A DNA stretch of 64,000 nucleotides, from positions 2,027,684 through 2,091,683 of the forward strand of contig OX030970.1 in assembly GCA_943735955.1 (NCBI GenBank), written 5' to 3'. Origin of the DNA: Piscicola geometra. Taxonomy: Eukaryota > Annelida > Clitellata > Hirudinida > Piscicolidae. Shown in pieces: positions 47,690 through 58,212 of the stretch (position 1 is the first letter of the stretch; every line of letters starts with the position of its first letter). The translations under genes and the position numbers were made by a program. The notes under the pieces are model-generated. The model was not told where the DNA came from. It saw only the letters and a list, made by a program, of their open reading frames with translations, and made no database searches.

Positions 47690-50261
47690 TTAAATAAGAA
47701 AATAGTTTACAATAAAAAAAAAGAAAAAACTATTTTTATAAACAAATATGTTATTAATATATAACAATTTAGAATAATTATTAACCGGATTGGGTCCATT
47801 TGAAAACCTAGGAGCACCTTCACCACCCTCCCTAGACCTGCTTCTATCCCTTGATGATGATGATGATGATAACGATGATGGTATAACAATAAAATTATAT
47901 AAATAATAATTACAATTGTAATAATAAATTTATTTATACAATAATGTCTATGTAATGACATACATTTCTTCGTGCAACTATTAAAAAGTTCTGTTGACCC
48001 ACTCACGCACCCATCCACACATTCCATCATTCATTTATCCATCTCTCCAACCACTCTTCCCCCACCCACGGCTACCCATCCAAGCCACTCCACCCCTACC
48101 CACAACTACCTAATCCAAATCCCACTCCGCCCCCCCCCATATCTACCCAACCAATCCACTCCACCTTAAGAAATGTCTGGAAGGACCACCACCACCACCG
48201 GGACCACCAACAGAGTTCCAATTGTCCATGTTGCTGCTGAAATCGTGACAACGCGCTGCTATCGCATTTAATAGATTCTCTGGTTTCTCATCCGGGAATT
48301 CCCCATAGCCCCCACGACTACTACCATCACCACCATCTCTTCTCCAACCACCCCCTCCACCACCCATGCCACCATCATCATCATCATGGATGAATAGATG
48401 GTTTGGATTTACTCTATTGTCACCAAAAAACCCACCACCACCCCCTCTGCCTCCTCTACCACCAGGACCACCACCTCTACCACCACCCCTACCACCACCA
48501 GGGCCACCTTCACCACCAAACGTAGTGTCGTATAACCGCTGCTTTTCCTCCCAAAAACGTCTCTTCAGCAATTCTTCTTCTCGCATGAGCTGCTTGTGCT
48601 TCTTCTCCAACATCTTTTCCTGTAATGATTTGTAATGAATTGTAACGATAATTAATTGACATTAATGACTTTTAATTGGTTCTAATGCGTAAAAATGATA
48701 ATTAACAACGCTTAATAACTAATCATTAAAACATTTAACCTATTAACTATAATCTAAACCAAATCACCTTTAAACCATCACAACCCCCCCCCATTATAAA
48801 CCTGCATACGACTACGATGATCAGCCAATTTTTGTTTCAAAAGCTCTTGTTGTTGTAGTTGTTGTTGCAGTAGTTGTTGTCGTTGTTGCAGGTGTTCTTG
48901 CCTTAGTTGCATCTCCAGCCTGGCGTATTCTCCATCTCCGCACATATTCAAATCGTCTATATTTGAGACTGCCCCGTTGTTCTGCGCTAGACTCTCCTAT
49001 GGTGGAGATGGTGGTGGTGGGAATGGTGGTGGTGGTGGGAATGGTGGTGCTTATAATGGAGATGGGTAGGAAGGATGTTTTTGACGAGTCATCACTTTCA
49101 TCACAGCCCTTTTACACACCCATTGCCATTCAGTGCCCGCACCATCTTTTCACATCACCCTGCCAAGCCATCCCATACAGCTCCACCAACATTGAGAGCG
49201 CTCAACGTAGGCAGTAGATTGCGGATCATATTCCTCACATCCACTCCATCATCCACAAACGATCCATCTTCCTCATCCCTACGCCTTGAGCCCCTAATTG
49301 AACCTTTGTGTAAATTAATTATACAAATCATTGATTAATCATTATTCTATTAAAAATGCATCAACATAAAAATATTTATTATTAAATTATAATTTATTGA
49401 AATTTTAAACACAAATTTTTTATATATAACTTCTTGGTTTATATAACTAATGGACAACGATAAATAACCACATATAATGAAAACAACTAATTATGCATAT
49501 ATAGCTATAAATATACTAATACCTAATTAGTCAATAGAATCATCATTATCATAACCATCATCAAAAAATGTCAAGTCACATGGCAACCTTCGTGTCGTTG
49601 GCGACGCTCATCCACTATACTCCTCGCGTCCATGAAGTACTTGCCACCCCCTCCCCCGTCATCGTAATCATCATCAAAATCACCCTCGTCTCTTTGGTTG
49701 TTGGCGTGCTTTATTTGCTTTTCTCCTTTCATGAGTAGGTTTTTTAGTCTGCCTTTTGTGTGGTAGAATTCACACTCTGAGCTGGTGCATTTGTCCTGTT
49801 TGGGGGGGGGGGGGGTTAGGGGTGGATCGGTTGGTCACAGGGTAGGAGTGAATGGATCAATAAACTAATCAATTAATAAAATTAATTTATGCTATAAATT
49901 TAATGGATAAGTAGTTGGTTGCAGAGATGGTGCTAGTGCCGAAATGTAAATTGTTGAATGAGTTGAAATATTAAAGTCTGAATTGATTGAGAAGTGTGCA
50001 ATTTGAATGAGAGATGGATGAATAAAAGATCGGATCACAGATGGATGAATGAATGGGTAGACGAATAAAAGGTTGGATGAGTGGAAGTATGAACAGACGC
50101 ATGCGAACCATCAAATGGTCCCAGCAGCATTCAACATTCTTCTCTTTGAAATCAAAGTCAGGACCACAATGCGCAAATCTGCACGTATATTCGCTGTACT
50201 TGCAAATTCCCTTCGCGAAATTACGACAAGTAATAATCTTGATAGATTTCTTTTCAGACAT
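47690..50261 (-). CDS. Tandem CCCH zinc-finger protein with Gln coiled coil (6 exons, ~436 aa)
   Basis: Exons on the minus strand: 50261-50109, 49795-49588, 49303-49159, 48991-48802, 48619-48165, 47849-47690. Finger 1 is TCRNFAKGICKYSEYTCRFAH (C-x7-C-x6-C-x3-H). Finger 2 spans exons 1 and 2, from VECCWDHLM to DKCTSSECEFYH, followed by KGRLKNLLMKG. Then come an Asp/Gly patch, a Gln-rich helix (residues ~190-230), a charged helix (EKMLEKKHKQLMREEELLKR), a Gly-rich stretch and a short DRSRSREGG tail. Two adjacent CCCH fingers suggest single-stranded RNA binding. The layout recalls ZC3H10 and, for the finger pair, muscleblind; I cannot choose. The exon 3/4 junction is uncertain: donor GG|GTGATG with acceptor GAGAG|T keeps phase, but GCT|GTATGG with GCGCAG|AAC also does. 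Confidence 0.75.
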
Positions 50262-51438
50262 TTTTATAAAGATTATTTAAAGATTTTTATGGGCAGAGTT
50301 TTTTCGAGGTTTGAAGTGTATTTTTGAACGATATTTTAAAATGGAATTATAAACAGAATGGCTTTAAAGTAAATTATATTCATTATAATTGACATAAAGC
50401 GGAAGACACAATAATCCAAAATGGCGCAAAAGATTATCTTTTTATAAATAAATCATGTAGATGATAAAAAAAAGAAATTTTTTCATAATTTATTTATATG
50501 AAATATTAATATTTTATAAATATAGGTTAAATACTGCGCTTTTTAAGATTTATATACATGTGCTTTCTGCATTTCGCAACTCATTTCTTTAAGCTTGTAA
50601 TTTATTGTTAAAATCTCGTTTCCAGAGGATTTTTAATAATAAATTATTCTTTATATACTCAAAAACTTAAATAAATATTAGTTAATTTTTAAAGTTTCTT
50701 TTGGATCCTGTTGACTGTGAATGACATATTGAGGTATTTATGACATTAAAATATGCAAGAAAACATTATTGAAAACCTAAAATATTTTATTTTGCTGTAT
50801 TTCAACCTATTTAATCATTTTTCGTTTTTCTGAGTCGATCGGCTTTTTCAATTTAAAATGTTTTATACCAGCCACAAACGCACGTGTTAATACAAAAGAA
50901 TTCAATTTGAGCCAATTAAAAGAACAATTATATTTTTTTGCGTAATTAAAAATACATAAAATCTACTGTTTATCCTGAAATTTTGCGATTGCATCATTCG
51001 AAAAAGGTTTTGCGATGTAACCAATACTTTCATATGTTGCGTCTAACCTTCAAACTATCATTGAGTTACAGCATTAAAAAGAATGATTTTTAGATGCTTT
51101 ACAAAGTTGAATATTAAATCTTCTTAAAAAGAATATTTTTTAAAGGTTTTTTCAACGGTTTTATCAACTTTTCGGATCTCGTAATTCCTTCACTGTGCCT
51201 TGCTTCATTGAGATATTAAAAAGTATTTTTTTTAATAAATTATAAAAGCAATAAATAAATTTAAAATGGTAAGTAAAAATATTTAATTAATAATTAAATT
51301 ATGTAATTAATAATTAAATTATGTAATTAATAATTAAATTATTTAAATAGTAATTAAATTATTTAATTAATAATTAAATTATTTAATTAATTATGTAAAC
51401 TTTTCCAGCTCTGAACCAACCAATCCACATCTTGCAAA
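50262..51438. other. Intergenic region between divergent CCCH and LARP1 genes
   Basis: About 1.2 kb of AT-rich DNA that must carry both promoters. An array of a roughly 20-bp TAATTAATAATTAAATTAT unit lies at 51285-51392, just before the LARP1 start. No other gene is seen. Confidence 0.5.
50408..50432 (-). promoter_or_regulatory. YY1-like element upstream of the CCCH gene
   Basis: Plus strand AAAATGGCGC (minus GCGCCATTTT) lies about 160 nt before the CCCH start codon, the same class of motif seen before EPC. Confidence 0.3.
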
Positions 51439-52168
51439 ATGGACAACCAACCAACAATCACCAACACCAAAGTCTGGAGTGAAGTTGCCAAAGCAGTCAA
51501 CAACGATGATGATGATGATGATGTCATTGATAATAATGTAAATAATAAAAAGGATGTAAATAATGAAAATGCGAATGGTGATAATATTTGTATTAATAAT
51601 GATAATAATAATAATAATAGACATAATGATGATGTAAAGACAAATGAATTAACAAAAAGTAATATTAAACATATAAAAACAGAAAATAATAATAATACGA
51701 ACAATAAGAATAAAAAAATGAAGAGTGACACACTCTCTCAGAATGGATCTTCCCAGGTTTGTGATGATAATGATTGCAATCATGGTGGTGATGATGATGA
51801 TATTCTAACTCTTCCTCACTTTTTCCACATATCCTTCCATTTATCCCTACCACCTTGCCTCCACAAATCCATTTATCCCCCCCCCTCCATCATTCCAGGG
51901 CAGCCTTTCGGATTTGGATGACTATCCTGAACTTTCCAGGGACAACCTTCATTCCTCCACCCATCCATCCGCCAATCCTCTCCATCCATCCACAAATCCA
52001 TCCAACCATACATCTACAAATAATTTGGATACTCTAGGCACTAAAAAAAGTATGATTGGTGAATAATTTTTGGCATAATTATATCATCATCACAACCACC
52101 ATTTCCATCATCACCACCACCATCATCCTAATCATCATCATAATCACCATCATCATCATCATAATCAC

Positions 52169-52203
<35 letters not shown>

Positions 52204-53575
52204 CCACCACCACCAGAGGCCAAGAAGCAGGTGTGGAAGCCACTGGACTTTGACTACCCAAAGTATAAGGAGAAACGGAGGGAGAGATTTGCCTTCAATA
52301 GTAGCATTAATAATAATATTACTAGTAGTAGTAGTAGTAGTTTCAAGAATAACAAACATAGCTTTAGTAACAGTAATACAGTCGGCGATAGTAGTAGTAG
52401 TGTCAGTGGTGGTGGTGGTGGTGGTGGTGGTGGTAGTAGTAGTTTTAGAAACAACAACAGCAACAACTCAAGAATACAAAACTCAAAACAACAATACAAA
52501 TACAAGAGTGAGAGTCGAGAACAACAACAACAACAAAATGTTGAGCAACAACACAATAATGAAGAAGATAAAGAAAACAATGGTCAACAACAAAAGCAAC
52601 AAAAGAATAAAAATAATAATGCTGAAAATAATAATAATAATAAGAAAATAAGTAATAATCAGGATCAACAAGAACAAAAGTCTGATGAACAAACTGTTGA
52701 AGAACAACAAAGCAACAAACAACAACAACAACAACAACAACCAGACAATCTCAACAAATTCAAAAGTCAAAACAATGTTAAGAATTTCCAACAACAACAT
52801 CAACGACAACAACCCAACAAGTTTCAACAACAAAACCTCGGCTACAAATCAGCCAACAAATTTAGCAAAAAATCTAAAGGTTACTACAACAACAACAACA
52901 ACAATTTCATTCTCAACAACAACAACACAAAGTCTAACAACATTGAAAAGATACAAGAAATTGAAATGAACGACCCAATGTTGCTTTCTCTCATACAACA
53001 ACAACAGCAACAACAACTACTACTGCAACGACAAACACAACAACTCAGCATGGATGTTGTTGCTGTGGATGCACCACAACAACTGTACGGCTTCAACATT
53101 ATGGATGATCAGGAGTTTGCTAAGCTCCAAATGTCTGTTTGTCCATCCATCCATTTATTCATCTATACATTTGTCCATCCATCCATTTATTCATCCATCC
53201 ATTTGTCCATCCATCCATTTATTCATTCAGGTATTTATTTATTCATCCATTCATTTATTACATTCATTCATTTATTCTTCGCTTCATCCATTCACCTACC
53301 CAACCAGCCACTATACCTTCCATCATCCATCCACCAACCCATCCATCCACCAATCCACCCATCCATCCATCATCACCATCCATCCATTCATCCATCCACC
53401 ATTCATCCATCCATCCATCCATCCGCAGAGAGTACTACATGTCGGACGAGAACCTCTCTCGCGACTTCTACCTGCGCAGGAATATGGACGCCGACGGCTG
53501 GTTGAGCATCCGGATGATCAGCACGTTCAATCGCTTGAGGAACAGGGTGCACGACTTGGATGTGATTATCCAGGT

Positions 53576-53606
<31 letters not shown>

Positions 53607-53984
53607 GTTGTTGTGTGGTTGTTGTGGTTGGGTTTGATTGGTGTTCGATTGGGTGCATTGGGTTTGATTTGGGCTTGTGATATTAATCAGTCTACCCCAT
53701 CGATCTATCTCATCCCATTCATTCATCCTATCCCATCATATCGCATTCATGTATCCATCCCACCACTCCATTCATCCCAACCTGACCACCCCCCCCCCGA
53801 TATCCAGGCAGTCATCAACTCCGACAAGGTGGAACTTTCCCAAGACATGAAGCGCATACGCAACATCAAGGAGCCCACCAAGTGGGTTGTTCCACTTTCG
53901 AATGTAGGGGAGGGCATCGTCTCGAATATGAAGGTCGACGCGCCCGTCTTTGTGCCCAGGAATCCAGTTTATTCGGTTATTTAG
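51439..53984 (+). CDS. LARP1: La-related protein, LARP1 type, short form (5 exons, 568 aa)
   Basis: Exons: 51439-51756, 51899-52049, 52217-53132, 53429-53573, 53808-53984, in phase. LARP1 proteins bind mRNA 5' and 3' ends and control translation and stability of TOP mRNAs in the cytoplasm. The La motif at residues ~460-545 is clear: [20 protein letters not shown], then [12 protein letters not shown] and [12 protein letters not shown]. Upstream, [20 protein letters not shown] fits the LARP1 region before its low-complexity part. The N-terminal half is Asn/Asp- and Gln-rich. The frame ends about 35 residues after the La motif (RNPVYSVI), so the C-terminal DM15 cap-binding repeats of full LARP1 are absent from this model. 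Either the protein is a short paralog or further exons are joined by alternative splicing. Confidence 0.9.
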
Positions 53985-54484
53985 TTTGGGGCGTTGGTTG
54001 GGTTTTTATTGGTGCTTTGGGGAGAGAGGGTGGTTGAAAGGGGTGGGTGGTAGGGGGTCAAGTGAGGAATGGGTGGTTGAAAAGGGGAAGGGTTGGTTAA
54101 GTGGTCAGGTGGGTAAAAGGAGAATAGGTGGGTGGAGTGGGAATAGGGTGGTTTAAGTGGGGATAGGGAGGGTGGAGTTGGAACTGGGGCTTCCTTCGTT
54201 CTAGGGTGCATTAATAGGTGGGTTGATGCTTTGGATTTTAGACCTATTTAGAATTTTTGTTTTCTTATAATTTCTGATAATCGATTTCTTTTAATAGTTT
54301 AACTTCAAATGCCTATATACAGACTTTTTTGAGGGTGGAAGTGGGCAGTGGGGTGGGCGAGGTTGTGTGGAAAGATACTTGGATTAGGCTGTATTGGTTG
54401 AAAATATATATTGTAAATGGTTAAAATAGATATGGAAAAAACAAAAAATATATATTTTAAAAAGCCAAAAAAAATATGTGCAAA

Positions 54485-54490
54485 AATAAA
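54485..54490 (+). terminator. Possible LARP1 poly(A) signal
   Basis: AATAAA about 500 nt after the LARP1 stop, after G-rich 3' flank turns AT-rich. Confidence 0.3.
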
Positions 54491-54604
54491 TATTTAAAAA
54501 AGCTTAAAATGAAGAAATTGAGAAGAAAAATTAATATTGATCGTGTTTAAATTCATTCCTTCAGTGAGAATTTAAGAAAATATTACGTTAGAGTTATTGT
54601 GGAA

Positions 54605-55090
54605 TTATTCTGTTGACCGTTGAGAAGGCTCTTCTGACATTCATCTATCCATTCATCTGACTATGAATTAATTCATCCATCCATTCATTCATTAATCTAT
54701 CCATTAGTTTATCCACACATTCATGCATTTATTCATTCATGCATTAATCCATCCATGCATTAATCCATTCATTGGTTTATCCATCTTCACTATCTATTCA
54801 TGCATTCATTCATGCATGCATGCAATATTTTATCTTCGTCTATCCATTCACAATTTGTTTTTCATTATCAATTTTGATCAATAATTAATTCACTAATGAA
54901 TTCATGTGAATTAATTCATTCTTTTTGTTTACTTTTTTATTTTCATTACTGAAAAACGATAGTTTTGAACCATCATTATCAACATCATCAAAATCATCAT
55001 AATCATCATCAATAGATTAAATAACTTACTTGATGAGGTTATTTCTCTTGACTTTGGAGCATTGCCTACATCATTTCCAGCAGAATTCAT
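54605..55090 (-). CDS. Candidate micro-gene, two exons, 29 aa
   Basis: The minus-strand ATG at 55090 opens MNSAGNDVGNAPKSREITSS and meets a consensus donor, A|GTAAGT, at 55029. A GTCAG acceptor at 54634 leads in phase into KEPSQRSTE and a TAA at 54607-54605. The region before the start (55100-55150) is GC-richer than its surroundings (GCGCCCGGGCACGCAACTGA), as a promoter would be. It could instead be the first exon of a longer gene with other downstream exons. No homolog is recognised. Confidence 0.35.
54640..54850. repeat. ATTCATCCATTCATGCA-type array
   Basis: Irregular ATTCATCC/ATGCATTCAT tetra- and octanucleotide repeats, about 200 bp. Confidence 0.8.
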
Positions 55091-55139
55091 TTTGATTAAT
55101 ATTAATAATAGTTTTCATTTTGTATAGCGCCCGGGCACG

Positions 55140-55883
55140 CAACTGAAGCGCTAATTTATTTAAGATTACTTCTTAATGTTTTCAAATAACTTATGTAATC
55201 TACAGTTGAATTATTTATTTATATGAAATGCATTATTTAATCTACAGTTAAATTATTTATTAATATGAAATTCATTATTTAATCTATAGTTGATGAATTT
55301 GAAAGTATTTAATTGTTTGATGAAACAATACTTTTTAAAGCATGGTTTAAACATTTATAAAGCGTACTCTTCACTATTATCTTGTATTATTATGTATTAT
55401 TAGTATTATTATGTATCTTGTGGCCTAAATGACCCTTAGTTCTACTTGTATTAATTGTATTGTTATTATTATTGTCATAACACCACTATTTTGAGTATGA
55501 AGAATATGTTTGTAATTTCAGGTTTTAAGGGTGCTGTGTTTTACTTTTCTTTGGTATTTAATTATTATTTAAATTTAATGTCATAAAAAGTGATTTTTTA
55601 AAGATTTATTGATTAATTAATATTGCCAAATTCTACGTTTGCTTCTTTTTATTCAATCCGCAATAAATAAATTAAAATCTTATCCAATTTTGTTGTTATT
55701 AAAATTTTCAATGTATTTCTCTGCCTTGATTTCTATCGAATAAAACCTATGGAACATCTAAAATAAATAAATAAATAGAAATGTTTACTAATTTTTTACT
55801 TTCAAAATAATATTTTAAATAATCAAAAATCAAGCGCTACATATTATCGTTTCTTTAATATAATTCGTCCTTCAATCGGAAAA
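55140..55883. other. Intergenic AT-rich DNA before UQCRH
   Basis: AT-rich, with a TGAATTATTTATTTATATGAAATGCATTATTTAATCTACAGT-like segment of about 60 bp repeated near 55200-55290. No gene is seen. Confidence 0.5.
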
Positions 55884-56779
55884 ATGGTAAGTTTCTTTCT
55901 AACAGACTTTGAATTTAATTATTTAGGTTTATAATGATAAATTTATAAATATTCTTTACATTTTTCATTATTTTTTTGCAGAGTGAAGAGCAGGAACTAG
56001 TGGTCAGTCTCAGTTCTAATTTACTTTTGAAATAAAACAAATGATGAATTGTTTTAAAATGAAGTTGTTTATGCATAAAAATGCATTTCCACCATTTTCC
56101 TGCCCAAGGACCCCATAGACACTCTGAAGGAGAAGTGTGGCTTAGAGGCACATGCAGCCCACTTCAAGGAGGAGCTCGACAGATGCACCGAACGAGTCCT
56201 CAGCAAGTTGGTGGTGTTTGTTTGTGGTGTTTGTTTGAATGGTTTGAGGGAGGAGGTTGGAGTCTTTTTGGGGTAGGGGGAAGGTAGGTGTGGTTTTGGT
56301 GTTTGTGGTTGTTGTGGTGTTGGTACGGTATGGTTTGCTTCTTGTGGTTTTCCTTGTTTGTTTGCTGTTTGGGGTAACAATGGTTTGTGGTGTTGGTGTG
56401 GTTGTTGTTAGGGTGTTTGTGGTGTTGGTGTGGTGTGGGTGTTATCTAGTTATAAAAACCCCATTCAAAAGGACAAAAACGACTGAAGATTGCACACAGG
56501 AGCTTTTTGACTACATCCATGCTGTAGATCACTGTGTTGGTTTTTTTCATTTCCTAAATAATTATATTATAGTTGATTGAATAAGGATATAAAAATATGG
56601 TGATGATCATGAGTAATTTATGTTAATAGAGTTTATAGGTTTATTTTTATTTATTTAATAAATTTATTTAAAATATGTCATCAATTTTCAAAATGGAATT
56701 AAATTTTCATTATTATTATTTATTTATATATTTATATTTATCTCAGGTCAGCCAACAATTATTCAAGCATCTGAAGTGA
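55884..56779 (+). CDS. UQCRH: Cytochrome b-c1 complex hinge subunit UQCRH (5 exons, 72 aa)
   Basis: Exons: 55884-55886, 55982-56002, 56109-56206, 56472-56535, 56747-56779. The hinge protein sits on cytochrome c1 in respiratory complex III on the intermembrane-space side and helps cytochrome c docking. The protein reads MSEEQELVDPIDTLKEKC at its start, then ELDRCTERV, TTEDCTQELFDYIHAVDHC and ends SQQLFKHLK. Four Cys at 18, 34, 48 and 62 keep the family spacing (15, 13, 13 residues between) for the two disulfides of the helical hairpin. The first coding exon is only the ATG, followed directly by GTAAGT. The long Glu run of vertebrate N-termini is reduced to EEQE. The intron 3 donor is followed by GT-rich sequence. 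Confidence 0.93.
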
Positions 56780-56868
56780 AGAAAATAATTTTAAAATTGT
56801 TAAATTTTTCAATGAAGGCAAGCTTGGTTAAAAGATTAGGGTTATGTGAATCAGTTTTTTGGATAAAT

Positions 56869-56874
56869 AATAAA
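56869..56874 (+). terminator. Probable UQCRH poly(A) signal
   Basis: AATAAA 90 nt after the UQCRH stop codon. Confidence 0.5.
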
Positions 56875-57108
56875 TAAAAACCACTTTTTATTATTATTTA
56901 TAAAAGAAAAAATATTTTTAATCCCAAATATTTATTCGAGTTTCCCCCAGCTGTCTCACCGTTCATAGTCTTTTAAGTTCGCCCTTAAATTTTATAAAAA
57001 CGCTGCTATGACGACCTTAAATGTGGGAAATTCAAATAAGTTATAATTGAAAAATTGCAAGAAAAAAATTAATGTAATACACACATTTAATTAAATTTAA
57101 GAGCAGAA
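56875..57108. promoter_or_regulatory. Short spacer that must hold the ADAM10 promoter
   Basis: Only about 230 nt separate the UQCRH poly(A) signal from the ADAM10 ATG. No TATA or CCAAT box stands out. A 5' UTR exon further upstream is possible. Confidence 0.25.
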
Positions 57109-58176
57109 ATGATATTTCAAAAGGCTCTTTTGCTGTTACTTTGTGGGAACGTATCTTTTGGTCTGCCAGGTAAAGACTTAAAATATAAGACTTAAATCAG
57201 TTACAATATATATTTTAATATTTCATCTTATTTTGATAATTAAATAAAAAAATATAAAACTATCAAATGGAGTCCTCCAAAGTTATATAAAAATGTACTA
57301 TTTCGAAAAAGACCTCCCATTTGTGAACCACTACGAACTTTTGAAAATGTCTGACATACAAGACATTTCCATGCCAAGACCACGCCACAAAGTCGTCAGA
57401 GAAAAAAGGAGTTATGACAAATTCGGCGACATGTATGCCAGTGAAATGACCAAGAAATTAGCTTTTAAACTCTTCGATAGGTGAGAATCATACCAATCAA
57501 GCAAATATTTTTGTATAGCTCTTTTTGTTAATTTAATAACCATAAAATTCTTGAAAATAGTTTTTTAACCACTATAAGTTATAGTTAAATTCATAAATTT
57601 TTTAAAGAATAAAATGAATAATACAATTTGTAATATAACAAACTACAATCTGTAATATAATAAACTGTCAAACCTCAAAAAAACCTGAAAAAAACCTTTC
57701 CAACCCCTCATGTAAACCCCCCCCCCAAACAACCCACCAAAGACCATTCATCCTTCACATGGTCTTGGACACAAACACACTAGCAGCTGATGCAGTCTTT
57801 ATAGAGTCAGTCAACAACCACTCTTACCAACGAAGCCTTTTGGATGAACATAAGTTGTGGTTGTACACTGCTTTTGTGCAAGGTGGCTGATGGTTTATGG
57901 ATGGAAGGATGGATGGTGAATGTATAGATGGATGGATGGATATATGGATGGATGGATGGATGGATGGATGGATATATGGATGGATGGATGGATGAATGAA
58001 TGGATGGATGAATGGGTGGGAGGAAGTATTGAGATGAATAATTGCTTAATTAAAAGTGATTTATGGGTCGATGATTGTGAATGAATTGGTGAGGTTGAAT
58101 GTAAATATGAATCGATTAACCTATTTATCCATCCATCCATCCATCCATCCATCCATCCATCCATCCATCCATCCAT

Positions 58177-58212
<36 letters not shown>

